A stretch of 64,000 bases of DNA from Phil1 sp964612925 (GCA_964612925.1 CAZTFU010000004.1:1-64000), one strand, 5' to 3'. Positions 42,626 through 51,376 are shown, numbered from the stretch's first letter. Notes: generated by a model not told the origin, from the letters alone. Translations and numbers: made by a program.

Positions 42626-43432
42626 ATGAAAAAACTGTTTATCAGCGCCGATATAGAGGGAACCGCCGGCATAGTCAACTGGAACGAGACCGAACGCAGT
42701 ATGCCGCACGATTACGACTACTTTGCAAACCAAATGACGCGCGAGGTTGCCGCCGCTTGCGAAGGCGCACACGAATCGGGCATTGAAGAAATAGTCGTTA
42801 AGGATGCACATGACAGCGCACGTAACCTGAACCCCGCCAAACTGCCCGAATACGCAAGGGTATATCGCGGCTGGGCAGGACATCCGTTTTCAATGATGTT
42901 CGGCCTTGACGAAAGCTTTGACGGCGTAGTTTTCACGGGCTACCACAGCGCGGCTCAGGTGAACGGCAATCCCCTTTCCCACACAATGAACACGCAGAAC
43001 AACTACGTTAAAATAAACGGTGAGCTTGCGCCCGAGCTTATGCTCAACTCCCTTACCGCAAGCTATCTCGGCGTGCCTGTATATTGTGCCTGCGGCGACA
43101 AGAGCCTTTGCGAATGGATGAACAGTGTTGCACCTAACATTGCGACCGTGCCCATAAACGAGGGGACGGGCGGCGGCGCACTTACGTTGCACCCTGATGT
43201 TGCCGTGCGCAGGATACGCGAAACCGTAGCCAATGCCGTAGCCACAAAAACCAAGGAGGAATGCATGTTCCCCATGCCCGAAAGCTTCCATATCGAAATA
43301 AATTTCAAGGAGCATTTCAAGGCATATCGCGGCGGTTTCTACCCCAATGCCAAGCAGACCGGCGCACGCACGGTCGAGTTTGACTGCACGGACTGGATGG
43401 ATGCACTGCGTTTCCTGCATTTTGTACTGTGA
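42626..43432 (+). CDS. dppA: D-aminopeptidase DppA (family M55)
   Basis: 268 residues, the length of Bacillus DppA. This zinc enzyme releases D-amino acids from D-Ala-D-Ala and similar peptides. Metal ligands appear in FISADIEGTAG (Asp8 and Glu10), VVKDAHDSARN (His) and VVFTGYHSAAQ (His); a conserved Glu lies near NGELAPE. The enzyme forms large ring assemblies in the family. AAGGAG lies before the ATG. Combined with alr, it suggests salvage of D-Ala from cell-wall peptides. A terminator follows at 43456-43490. Confidence 0.93.
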   Translation: MKKLFISADIEGTAGIVNWNETERSMPHDYDYFANQMTREVAAACEGAHESGIEEIVVKDAHDSARNLNPAKLPEYARVYRGWAGHPFSMMFGLDESFDGVVFTGYHSAAQVNGNPLSHTMNTQNNYVKINGELAPELMLNSLTASYLGVPVYCACGDKSLCEWMNSVAPNIATVPINEGTGGGALTLHPDVAVRRIRETVANAVATKTKEECMFPMPESFHIEINFKEHFKAYRGGFYPNAKQTGARTVEFDCTDWMDALRFLHFVL

Positions 43433-43455
43433 TAGACTAAAACTCAAATCCACTC

Positions 43456-43490
43456 CCGACCCGTAGGCTTCCGCCACGGGTCGGATTTTA
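43456..43490 (+). terminator. Terminator of dppA
   Basis: CCGACCCGT (43456-43464) pairs with ACGGGTCGG (43476-43484) around an 11-base loop, followed by ATTTTA. It lies 24 bases past the dppA stop. Confidence 0.75.
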
Positions 43491-43496
43491 TAGTGT

Positions 43497-43599
43497 CGAA
43501 AAAGTGGCAAATTGCCACTTTTTCGAGTTTTCTCGCTTTTGCCTCTCACATTCGTTCCCGTGCGGCAAAAGCGCAAAGTACGAAAACCTATGGGTTTTC
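43497..43599. repeat. Cluster of three inverted repeats
   Basis: CGAAAAAGTGGCAA (43497-43510) is mirrored exactly at 43512-43525. It is followed by the 10-bp arms at 43534-43543 and 43564-43573 and the 7-bp arms at 43582-43588 and 43593-43599. The TTGCCACTTT word reappears at about 43705-43714. It could be a structured RNA, a repeat element or stacked terminators. Confidence 0.55.
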
Positions 43600-43732
43600 A
43601 TCCGTTTTGACGCACATGTCGGAAAACCCCGGAATTTAATTAAGAGGCTATAGCCCGAGAGCAACCCCATTTTTTCAGCAGGCTGTGAAAGGCCCTGTTT
43701 ATTGCCACTTTGCGCATTTTATGCTTATTCCA

Positions 43733-44602
43733 TTATATCGTTCCCGTGACTATTACCGTTGTTATACCCGGGGATACGGTAACTTCTCCCGTTGAAGAAT
43801 CCTGCGTATACGTTGCCGCGGGCACGGAAAGCGTGGTATCGGCTCCGCTTTCGGGCAGAGTGAGTACGCCCGAGGCATAAACATAATCCGAAGCGGGCAC
43901 AGCGGTACCGTTTATTGTTACGGCAAGGTTTGTTGGCGCAGGATTAAACGTATCGCTCAGCACAACGCCCGTGGCCGCAGTATTGCCGTAATTATAAAGC
44001 GTGAATGTATATGTTATGGTACTGCCGTCCGTAAGCGTTGCGGGTGACATATCCTTGACTATCGTAACATCCGCATAATCTTCAACGGTAACGGTGTGCG
44101 TGGCGGTGGAAGTGTCCGCTATGTTATCGGCCGCAACGGTAACGGTATTAACTATCGTTGAGGTTGAACCGAGTGCCGCGTTTGAATTGACCGTTGCCTT
44201 ATAAAGTATGGTTGCCGTAGCTCCCGACGCAAGGGACGGTACTGTGAATACGACTCCCGATGTAGTGCTTGTCGGCGTAATACTGCCCGACAGCACACCG
44301 TTTATATAAAGCTGTGCAGGTCCCGTATACGTAAGCGGATACACCATTGCCGTGCCGCTCGCGGGAGTATATCCGCCAAGGTTATCACTTAGGGTAACGT
44401 TTGTAAGGGCATTGGCACTGCTGTTTGTAGCGCTGAGTATGTATGTCAGCTCTCCCCCACGGCGATATGCGGTATCAAGCGTTGTCTTTGATGCGGCAAG
44501 TGCTTCCTGTAGCAGGACACTTGCCACGTTCGATGAAGCCTGCGCCGTTGTTGTGCCGTATTGATATGTTAACGTAGCCTGATTGGTTATTCTTGTTGCC
44601 AT
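43733..44602 (-). CDS. DUF11 repeat protein without a signal peptide
   Basis: 289 residues. The N-terminus MATRITNQATLTYQYG is followed by beta-sandwich repeats of DUF11 type (TIGR01451): GGELTYILSATNSSANALTN and LSDNLGGYTPASG in repeat 1, and GSTITYTFTLYNYGNTAATG with LSDTFNPAP in repeat 2. Such repeats are usual in surface or exported proteins. However, the start, with GAGGAAA upstream, shows no signal peptide, sorting motif or membrane segment. Members with this start are widespread in Clostridia; their location is unclear, and spore or cell-surface placement by another route is possible. The gene is divergent from selD and ends facing dppA. Confidence 0.85.
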   Translation of the reverse strand: MATRITNQATLTYQYGTTTAQASSNVASVLLQEALAASKTTLDTAYRRGGELTYILSATNSSANALTNVTLSDNLGGYTPASGTAMVYPLTYTGPAQLYINGVLSGSITPTSTTSGVVFTVPSLASGATATILYKATVNSNAALGSTSTIVNTVTVAADNIADTSTATHTVTVEDYADVTIVKDMSPATLTDGSTITYTFTLYNYGNTAATGVVLSDTFNPAPTNLAVTINGTAVPASDYVYASGVLTLPESGADTTLSVPAATYTQDSSTGEVTVSPGITTVIVTGTI

Positions 44603-44745
44603 ATATTTTCCTCTTTTCTTTTTGTTTTTACGGGGTCACATGCCCCTTTGTTCATAATATGCATAAGGCACGCCGCGTGCGCGGTATTATATCGTGCTTT
44701 GCGATAGTAAAAGCGGTTGAATTTTTTATAACGATATAAGTTTGC

Positions 44746-44774
44746 TTGCTTTTTTTATTGATATTTGCGATAAT
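44746..44774 (+). promoter_or_regulatory. Predicted selD promoter
   Basis: TTGCTT (44746-44751), a 17-base spacer and GATAAT (44769-44774) lie 56 bases before the selD start codon. Confidence 0.45.
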
Positions 44775-44830
44775 ATTTTATGAGATATGTCGGTCAAAAA
44801 GGCCGATGGCAAAAAGGAGAACATTTAACC

Positions 44831-45871
44831 ATGGCAGGCGAGGATATCAAGCTTACAAAATTGGCCAAATGTGCCGGGTGCGGCGCAAAGGTAGGCGCGG
44901 GCGTACTTGCAAAGCTGTTGGACGGCATAAAGGTACACCATGACCCCAACCTTCTTGTTGGGTTTGACAAAAGTGACGATGCTTCCGTTTACAAGCTCAC
45001 CGATGAACTTGCAATAGTTCAAACGGTGGACTTTTTCCCACCGATAGCGGATGACCCGTACCTTTTCGGGCAGATAGCGGCCACAAACGCATTATCCGAT
45101 ATATATGCAATGGGCGGTGAGCCGAAGCTTTGTCTCAACATAATGGCGATACCCGAAAAAATGCCCATGGATGCGGTCCATGCACTGCTCAAGGGCGGTT
45201 ATGATAAGGTGTACGAGGCAGGCGCACTTATAACGGGCGGCCACAGCATACACGATGATGAACCAAAATACGGTCTTGCCGTTACGGGCTTTGTTCATCC
45301 CGATAAGATGCTGACCAATTCCGCCGCAAGGCCCGGCGACGTGCTTTTGCTCACAAAGCCGATAGGAATAGGCGTACTTTCCACCGCGAACAAGGCGGAT
45401 ATGCTTTCAAAGGAAGGCGAGCAGCTTATATATTCCCTTATGACCACGCTTAACAAGGCCGCGCGCGATGCAATGGTAAAGTATGACGTTCATGCCTGCA
45501 CCGATGTTACGGGCTTTGGCCTTATGGGGCACACATATGAAATGGCATCGGGCAGCGATACGGAAATCGAACTGCACGTTGACGATATAGACCTTATACC
45601 CGAGGCGCTTGAGCTTGCGCGCATGGGCATACTGCCTGCGGGCATGTACCGTAACCGCACCTTTGCCGAACACGCCGTTGACGCAGGCGATACGGAGCTT
45701 GCCAAGCAGGACATGCTTTATGACCCGCAGACGGCGGGCGGACTGCTTATAGCCGTTGCCGAAAAGGATGCCGATGCGCTGTTCAACGAGCTTAAAGGTG
45801 CCGTACCGAGCGCACAGAAGATCGGCCGCGTGAACGAGTATCGGGGCGGGGCAAGGATAAGATTGAGATAA
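44831..45871 (+). CDS. selD: Selenide, water dikinase SelD
   Basis: 346 residues from ATG 44831 with AAGGAGA ten bases upstream. It makes selenophosphate from selenide and ATP. The catalytic Cys17 and Lys20 are in CAGCGAK, at the same numbers as in E. coli. Ala19 replaces the second Cys. ATP-binding parts include FDKSDDASVYKL and QIAATNALSDIYAMGG. The glycine-rich DVTGFGLMGHTYEMA is complete. No in-frame TGA or SECIS element is seen at the catalytic site, so the enzyme is the Cys type. selA, selB and tRNA-Sec are not in this window. Its convergent neighbour is a NifS-like aminotransferase, and a LysR gene follows, together forming a selenium locus. Confidence 0.94.
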   Translation: MAGEDIKLTKLAKCAGCGAKVGAGVLAKLLDGIKVHHDPNLLVGFDKSDDASVYKLTDELAIVQTVDFFPPIADDPYLFGQIAATNALSDIYAMGGEPKLCLNIMAIPEKMPMDAVHALLKGGYDKVYEAGALITGGHSIHDDEPKYGLAVTGFVHPDKMLTNSAARPGDVLLLTKPIGIGVLSTANKADMLSKEGEQLIYSLMTTLNKAARDAMVKYDVHACTDVTGFGLMGHTYEMASGSDTEIELHVDDIDLIPEALELARMGILPAGMYRNRTFAEHAVDAGDTELAKQDMLYDPQTAGGLLIAVAEKDADALFNELKGAVPSAQKIGRVNEYRGGARIRLR

Positions 45872-45879
45872 ATAAAACG

Positions 45880-45912
45880 GCGCATCGGCACTACTGCCGA
45901 GTGCCGATGCGC
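45880..45912. terminator. Terminator between selD and the NifS-like gene
   Basis: GCGCATCGGCAC (45880-45891) pairs with GTGCCGATGCGC (45901-45912), 12 perfect pairs with a nine-base loop. On the minus strand CGTTTTATTT follows, so it serves best the aminotransferase gene; it may also stop selD. Confidence 0.75.
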
Positions 45913-45942
45913 GATATTCACCTCATCGGGAAATGCGTATGC

Positions 45943-47097
45943 TTACCTTTCGGCAAGCTGCCTTATTGCGTTAAGTGCCGCATCAACGTCACCTTCCGTA
46001 TTGGCAAAGCCGAGCGAAAAGCGCACGGTGCCCTGCGGAAAGGTTCCGAGCGTTTTGTGCGCATTGGGTGCGCAATGCAAACCGCAACGGGTAAGTATGC
46101 CAAATTCGCTTTCAAGCAAAAATGCCATTTCCGCATTGTCGCGTTCCATAAAGTCAACGGATATTACCCCAACGCGGCGGTCAAGGTTCCTCGTGCCGCA
46201 AAGACGCACACCGTCTATGCCTGAAAGGCCGTCTATAAAGCGGGCGGCAAGATGCATTTCATGTTCACGCAGAGATGCTATGCCGCGCTTTTCAACATAG
46301 CCGAGTGAATGTTCAAGGCCGTATATGCCCGCCATGTTGGGCGTACCCGATTCGAATCTGTCGGGCAAATAATCGGGCAATGTTTCCTTGTCGCTTGCAC
46401 TGCCCGTGCCGCCCGCAATAAGCGGATCAAGCGTGTGCGCAAGGCCGTCACTCAAAAGCAAAAGCCCTATGCCCGTGGGGCCGAGCAGACCCTTGTGCCC
46501 CGGAACCGCAAGTGCGCTCAGGCCGAACGCGGTAAAATCCACCGGATAATGACCCGCCGTTTGTGCCGCATCAAGTGCGAAGGGAATATTGTGCGCACGG
46601 CATACCTCGCCTATTGCGGCGACATTCTGCACGGTGCCGCATACGTTTGAACCGTGCGCCATTATAACAAGGCGCGTGTTCTTACGAATAAGCCCTTCAA
46701 GTCGGTTTGGCAGTATGCTCCCTTCCTCATCACAGGGGAGTCTGTCAAAGCTTACGCCCTCAAGCTGCATAAGCGGCCGCATTACGGCATTGTGCTCCAT
46801 GCTGCTCACTATGCAGTGATCACCCGGCTTTAACAAGCCCTTTATTATAAAATTCAGTCCGGCCGTTGCGCCGGGGGTGATTATAACGTGCGTTGCCTTT
46901 TCGTTAAAATTGAAAAGCCGCTTTGCACGCTCCCTCAGGCTCAGTGCGACCATGCCCGCCTCCGCGGCGGACGAGTATACCGAACGGTTTATGGTTGCAC
47001 CTATATTGTCCATATATTCCTTCATCGCGTCGCTCATGCCGGCGGGCTTGGGGAATGATGTGGCCGCATTGTCAAGATAAATGGTATCCATGTGCAT
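45943..47097 (-). CDS. Cysteine desulfurase-like aminotransferase (TIGR01977/EF2568 type)
   Basis: 384 residues from ATG 47097, preceded by AAAGGGGG. It is a class V PLP aminotransferase: IYLDNAATSFPKP at the start, ALDAAQTAGHYPVDF near the PLP aspartate, and AVPGHKGLLGPTGIG with the PLP lysine. The Cys in LTRCGLHCAPNAHKTLG lies in the mobile catalytic loop. This EF2568-like family is regularly found beside selD in genomes that use labile selenium, for example in selenium-dependent molybdenum hydroxylases. The context here agrees: selD is convergent and a LysR gene is divergent. It probably delivers selenium or sulfur, though the donor and acceptor are not shown by sequence. Confidence 0.9.
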   Translation of the reverse strand: MHMDTIYLDNAATSFPKPAGMSDAMKEYMDNIGATINRSVYSSAAEAGMVALSLRERAKRLFNFNEKATHVIITPGATAGLNFIIKGLLKPGDHCIVSSMEHNAVMRPLMQLEGVSFDRLPCDEEGSILPNRLEGLIRKNTRLVIMAHGSNVCGTVQNVAAIGEVCRAHNIPFALDAAQTAGHYPVDFTAFGLSALAVPGHKGLLGPTGIGLLLLSDGLAHTLDPLIAGGTGSASDKETLPDYLPDRFESGTPNMAGIYGLEHSLGYVEKRGIASLREHEMHLAARFIDGLSGIDGVRLCGTRNLDRRVGVISVDFMERDNAEMAFLLESEFGILTRCGLHCAPNAHKTLGTFPQGTVRFSLGFANTEGDVDAALNAIRQLAER

Positions 47098-47251
47098 TGT
47101 GCCCCCTTTTGCTGATATTAAAAGCATAGCACATCGCACACGACTTGTCACATTGATAAAAACGGTAGATCCGCCGCACGGCGCGTATTTGCCGTCCAAG
47201 ATATAAAATATCCCCCATCGCATCGGTTTGGGGACAAAAGGAGAATATCAC

Positions 47252-48169
47252 ATGCTTGAAATAAGCCTAAGACAGCTTGAAACATTCGTCGTAACGGCGG
47301 AATGCGCAAGCTTTACGCGCGCGGCGGAAAAGCTGCACCTTACCCAGTCCACCGTAAGCACGCATATACAAAGCCTGGAAGATGAGCTTGATACTCAGCT
47401 TATACTTCGCGGTGCACGCAGAAAGCTTGAGCTTACCAATACGGGCAGGCAGGTGTATTCTGCGGCAAAGGAGATAATAAACCGCTGTGAAGCCCTTGAA
47501 ACCATGCGTGAGTCAAGCGGCGCGGCAACGCTTAATATTGCAACATCAACGGTTCCCGCGCAAAGGCTTTTGCCCAAGCTTATGACAGGCTTTCTTAAAA
47601 AGAACACTGCGGCACGCTTTGCCGTAAAGCGCGGCGACAGCGACCAAGTGCGCCACATGCTTGAAAAAGGCGAAGCAAGGATAGGCTTTATGGGTATACA
47701 ACCCGACCCAAAGCGGTTTATAAGCCACCAGATAGCAATGGATACGCTTGTTGTGATAGCCGAAAACTCGAACCGTTTTCGCCAGCTAAAACAGCATGGC
47801 GTAACGGGGCTTCAGCTTATAAAGGAGGAGCCGATGATCGCCCGTGAGGAAAGCAGCGGCACGCAGCAGGCGGCGGAAACATACCTTATTTCGGCGGAAG
47901 CGGACATTTCGGAGTTGAAGATAATTGCCCGTATGGACAGCCCCGAGGCCGTGAAGGCCGCCGTTGCGCAGGGCATGGGCATAAGCATAATGAGCTTTCT
48001 TGCCGCGCAGGAGGAGGTAATCTCGGGCAGGCTCATAGCGTTTGATATTACCGAAAACAAGGCGAACCGCCCGCTGTATATAGCATGGAGGAAGGATACA
48101 TCCCTTACCGCAACGGAACAGAAATTTGCATCCTATGTCCGCATGGAAACGCCGCGGCTGGTTCAATAA
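47252..48169 (+). CDS. LysR-family regulator of the selenium locus
   Basis: 305 residues from ATG 47252 with AAGGAGA upstream. The N-terminal helix-turn-helix reads LRQLETFVVTAECASFTRAA and EKLHLTQSTVSTHIQSLEDE. The effector domain begins near 88 (AATLNIATSTVPAQRLLPKL). A LysR subfamily is known to accompany selenium metabolism genes, and the divergent position from the NifS-like gene supports the same role. The 154 bases between the two starts are rich in short repeats but show no clear operator. A terminator follows at 48197-48232. Confidence 0.9.
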   Translation: MLEISLRQLETFVVTAECASFTRAAEKLHLTQSTVSTHIQSLEDELDTQLILRGARRKLELTNTGRQVYSAAKEIINRCEALETMRESSGAATLNIATSTVPAQRLLPKLMTGFLKKNTAARFAVKRGDSDQVRHMLEKGEARIGFMGIQPDPKRFISHQIAMDTLVVIAENSNRFRQLKQHGVTGLQLIKEEPMIAREESSGTQQAAETYLISAEADISELKIIARMDSPEAVKAAVAQGMGISIMSFLAAQEEVISGRLIAFDITENKANRPLYIAWRKDTSLTATEQKFASYVRMETPRLVQ

Positions 48170-48196
48170 GGAGAGTTTCGAAAAAGCAGTATACCG

Positions 48197-48232
48197 CAAG
48201 CACATGCTTCCTCAAGCGTGTGCTTGTTATTT
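48197..48232 (+). terminator. Terminator of the selenium lysR gene
   Basis: CAAGCACATGCTT (48197-48209) pairs with AAGCGTGTGCTTG (48214-48226), 13 pairs with one G-U and a CCTC loop, followed by TTATTT. It lies 28 bases past the stop. Confidence 0.85.
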
Positions 48233-48409
48233 GGATGTAGCTTTTGGAGCAAATTGGGGCAAAATCAGGGTCAATATCATATTTTGGCTCGGATTAACAT
48301 AAATTTTATAATTTGTTCAAAAATTGCTAATGCAAGGTGATGCATATTGTGGTAAAATACTGTTATTATTGGGATACGAGTAGTTTCCCCGCCGAAGGGA
48401 GTTAATCAT

Positions 48410-49453
48410 ATGGGTCTTTTTGAGTTTAATGATGTTGGTATTGACCTTGGTACCGCTAGCATACTCGTGTATGTTCGCGGCAAGGGCATAGTGCTTAGGG
48501 AACCGAGCGTTGTGGCGGTAGAAAAGATAACCGGCCGCATACTTGCCATAGGTGAAGATGCGCGGCGCATGCTTGGCCGCACACCGGGCAACATAACCGC
48601 CATTCGTCCGCTGAGGGACGGTGTTATCTCAAACTATGACATAACGGAAAGGCTGCTACACCACTTCCTTAAAAAGGTGGTCGGGACCCATGTGTTCTTT
48701 AAGCCGCGCGTTGTCGTTTGCGTGCCGAGCGGTGTTACCGAGGTTGAAAAGCGCAGCGTTATAGACGCAACGGAGGAGGCCGGCGCACGGCACACCTACC
48801 TTATCGAGGAGCCCATTGCCGCGGCAATAGGTGCGGGCATAGATATTGCCGAACCGCGCGGAAACATGGTGCTTGATATAGGCGGCGGCACAAGCGACAT
48901 TGCACTCATATCTCTTGGCGGTGCGGTGCTCTCAACATCCATAAAAATAGCGGGCGACAAGTTTGACGAGTCCATAGTGCGCTATATGCGTAAAAAGCAC
49001 AATCTGCTTATAGGTGAGCGCACGGCGGAAGAAATGAAGATACGCATAGGCTCCGCATATCCGCGCAAGGAACAGCTTTTCATCGATGTAAAGGGCAGAA
49101 ACCTTATATCGGGTCTGCCGCAGACGATAGTTGTAAGCAGCAACGAAATGATAGATGCGCTTGAGGAACCGCTTCAGGCAATACTTGAAAGCGTAAGGAG
49201 CATGTTTGAGCGCACTCCGCCCGAACTTGCAAGTGACGTGGCCGAAAACGGCATATGCATAACCGGCGGCGGCGCACTGCTTTACGGTGTGGACAAGTTT
49301 ATAGCGGAGCATACCAAGGTGCCCTGTTATATTGCGGAAGATCCCATATCCTGCGTGGCCATAGGCACGGGTAAAGTGCTTGAAAGCATAGATGATTTCA
49401 CCCGTGGTGCGGTTTACGATTACAGGCGCGGCGAATATTATCTCGACAGTTGA
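48410..49453 (+). CDS. mreB: MreB/Mbl rod-shape actin homologue
   Basis: 347 residues. MreB polymerises as an actin-like filament under the membrane and directs lateral wall synthesis. Visible motifs are VGIDLGTASILVYVRGKGIV (phosphate 1), VVCVPSGVTEVEKRSVIDA, MVLDIGGGTSDIALISLGG (phosphate 2) and ITGGGALLYGVDKFIAEH. It is a single gene without mreC and mreD beside it, which fits an Mbl- or MreBH-type paralogue as much as MreB itself. Start: AAGGGAG with seven bases before ATG. Two tandem terminators follow. Confidence 0.95.
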   Translation: MGLFEFNDVGIDLGTASILVYVRGKGIVLREPSVVAVEKITGRILAIGEDARRMLGRTPGNITAIRPLRDGVISNYDITERLLHHFLKKVVGTHVFFKPRVVVCVPSGVTEVEKRSVIDATEEAGARHTYLIEEPIAAAIGAGIDIAEPRGNMVLDIGGGTSDIALISLGGAVLSTSIKIAGDKFDESIVRYMRKKHNLLIGERTAEEMKIRIGSAYPRKEQLFIDVKGRNLISGLPQTIVVSSNEMIDALEEPLQAILESVRSMFERTPPELASDVAENGICITGGGALLYGVDKFIAEHTKVPCYIAEDPISCVAIGTGKVLESIDDFTRGAVYDYRRGEYYLDS

Positions 49454-49477
49454 GAATCGACCCATAGAAAAACATAC

Positions 49478-49514
49478 ATCCCCCGACTCCGTTTGACGGC
49501 ATCGGGGGATTTTG
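49478..49514 (+). terminator. First terminator after mreB
   Basis: ATCCCCCGA (49478-49486) pairs with TCGGGGGAT (49502-49510), followed by TTTG. The stem is nine bases with a 15-base loop. Confidence 0.7.
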
Positions 49515-49526
49515 CACAAATATGCT

Positions 49527-49570
49527 TCACTCCCGACGGAAGCGTTCCTATCGGGAGTGAGTTTTTGTTT
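49527..49570 (+). terminator. Second terminator after mreB
   Basis: TCACTCCCGA (49527-49536) pairs with TCGGGAGTGA (49551-49560), followed by GTTTTTGTTT. The stem sequence is shared with the putP terminator (32249-32278), so it may be a small repeated terminator family. Confidence 0.75.
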
Positions 49571-49603
49571 AAGCTAATTTTATGCGGTTCTGCTCCACAT
49601 GAA

Positions 49604-51376
49604 TTATTTATGCACGGAGGGGTTTGCATACCGTATTTCATACTTCTTTGCGTATTCGGCAAAGTCGGCCTTATAGCGGGCATCGTTGCCGCTCTTTATG
49701 GTGTTGAGATACTCGTGGGTATCAAATTCACCGCGGTCAATTTCCGTTACGCATACGGCAATGTTAGAGCAGTGATCGCTTATGCGTTCACAGTTGTTAA
49801 GTATATCATTCAGTATAAAGCCAAGTTCTATTGTGCATCTGCCCGCCTGAAGGCGTTCTATATGCTTGCGCTTTATCTGCGCGATAAGCACGTCTATTAC
49901 CTGCTCAAGCGGTTCCACACGCGCGGCCTTATCGAGATCGTCATCGGCAAACGCATCGATTGCAAGGGAGATTATTTCCCGCAGTGCGCTAAAGAGCAAA
50001 TCTATTTCCTCGCGGGCATGTTCGCTGAAGGTAAGCCCCTTTTCGTGCATTTCCTTGGCACTTTGGCGAATATTCAGCGCGTGGTCACCAATGCGTTCAA
50101 AGTCTCCTATATTGTGTAGCAACTTTGAAACGTTGGCACTGTCCCCATAGCTCAATGCGGAAGAGGATAGCTTTACAAGGAAGCTGCCAAGCTTATCCTC
50201 ATAAAGGTCAAGCTCGTTTTCGCGCGCCTTTACCTCCGCAGCCTTTTCAATGTCATAATTGGGTAAAAGATCCATTGCCATAAACACGGTATCCCGCGCT
50301 ATGTCACCCATGCGCACGGTTATGTTGTAGCACTCGTGTACGGCAAGGCCGGGCGTGTTCAAAAGCCTTTCGTCAAGGAATACCTCATTGGTGCCTTCCT
50401 CATCGCCGCGAACGATAAGATGGGATATCTTTATAAGCACGCTGCGTATCGGCAGGAGGATTATTGTAGTTATAACGTTGAATATGGTGTGGCAAAGTGC
50501 AACCTCGCCCGCCGTAACGGGAGAATTTATAAAATCAAAACCGATTACGGCATTAAGCCCGTAGAATACCGCCAGACAGAACAGCGTGCCTATAACCTTG
50601 CCCGTTATGTGAACAACCGCAACGCGGCGGGCATTTTTCGTGGTGCCTATGCTTGAAAGCAGTGCTGTGGCGCAGGTGCCTATATTAAGACCCATAACAA
50701 GCGGTATCGTCATGCCGTATGTTATGCAGCCCGTAAGCGACAGTGCCTGCAAAATACCCACGCTTGCCGCACTGCTCTGAATTATGCCCGTGAACACAAG
50801 TCCCACCAGCACGCCGAGCAGCGGCGCATTGAATGCGGTCAATATGCTTGTAAACTCGGGCATGTCGGCAAGCGGAGCCACCGAGCTTGACATAAGCGTC
50901 ATGCCATACATAAGAATAGCAAAACCAACGAATACGCCGCCTATATCCTTGCGCTTCTGGGTTTTGCTTACCATTATCATTATTGTGCCTATAAGGGCAA
51001 CTATGGGAGAAAAGTTTTCCGGCTTGAGAAGATTTATAAATATGCTGTCCCCGCTGATACCGGAAAGTGAAAGTATCCATGCGGTAAGGGTCGTGCCTAT
51101 GTTACCGCCGAGTATAACGCTTACGGTCTGTTCAAGCTGCATTATGCCGCTGTTTACAAGGCCGACAAGCATTACCGTAAGTGCCGATGAGGATTGTATT
51201 GCGATGGTTATCACCGCACCGAATATAAGACTTGTTGATGTGTGCGCCGTCATTCTCTGCAATGTCGATTGCAGCTTGCTGCCCGATAATCGTTCAAGGC
51301 CGGCGCTCATGGCGTGCATACCGTATAAAAACAGTGCCAGCCCGCCGAAAAGCGATATCACCGAAAAAATATCCAT
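49604..51376 (-). CDS. Na/Pi cotransporter family protein with PhoU domain
   Basis: 590 residues from ATG 51376, with AAAGGAAAGG upstream. The membrane part (about 1-310) has the inverted QSSSA repeats of the NptA/Na-Pi cotransporter family: AIQSSSALTVMLVGLVNSG and TGIIQSSAASVGILQALSLT, with GGNIGTTLTAWI and GLNIGTCATALL. The C-terminal half carries two PhoU-like helical repeats (from about 350), such as LLHNIGDFERIGDHALNI and ILNNCERISDHCSNIAV. It probably exports or imports phosphate coupled to sodium, with PhoU-type regulation. Upstream, 85 bases away, lies the MITE-like element. Confidence 0.93.
   Translation of the reverse strand: MDIFSVISLFGGLALFLYGMHAMSAGLERLSGSKLQSTLQRMTAHTSTSLIFGAVITIAIQSSSALTVMLVGLVNSGIMQLEQTVSVILGGNIGTTLTAWILSLSGISGDSIFINLLKPENFSPIVALIGTIMIMVSKTQKRKDIGGVFVGFAILMYGMTLMSSSVAPLADMPEFTSILTAFNAPLLGVLVGLVFTGIIQSSAASVGILQALSLTGCITYGMTIPLVMGLNIGTCATALLSSIGTTKNARRVAVVHITGKVIGTLFCLAVFYGLNAVIGFDFINSPVTAGEVALCHTIFNVITTIILLPIRSVLIKISHLIVRGDEEGTNEVFLDERLLNTPGLAVHECYNITVRMGDIARDTVFMAMDLLPNYDIEKAAEVKARENELDLYEDKLGSFLVKLSSSALSYGDSANVSKLLHNIGDFERIGDHALNIRQSAKEMHEKGLTFSEHAREEIDLLFSALREIISLAIDAFADDDLDKAARVEPLEQVIDVLIAQIKRKHIERLQAGRCTIELGFILNDILNNCERISDHCSNIAVCVTEIDRGEFDTHEYLNTIKSGNDARYKADFAEYAKKYEIRYANPSVHK

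Larger units (their letters stand above)
43433..43732. other. Intergenic region with several palindromes
   Basis: 300 bases without a supportable gene between dppA and the DUF11 gene. After the dppA terminator come a near-perfect 14-bp palindrome (43497-43525), a second inverted repeat (CGCTTTTGCC, 43534-43543, with GGCAAAAGCG, 43564-43573) and a third (GAAAACC with GGTTTTC, 43582-43599). Confidence 0.6.

Noticed and set aside
41813..42883. 356-residue minus-strand frame across the hydrolase and dppA
   Set aside because: It is antisense to two well-supported genes and is rich in Cys and His as expected for a shadow frame.
43497..43599. Considered as CRISPR or riboswitch
   Set aside because: No regularly spaced direct repeats, and the repeats lie downstream of dppA and at the 3' end of the DUF11 gene, not in a 5' leader.
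44831..44895. Possible selenocysteine in SelD
   Set aside because: The active-site codon is TGC (Cys17), not TGA.
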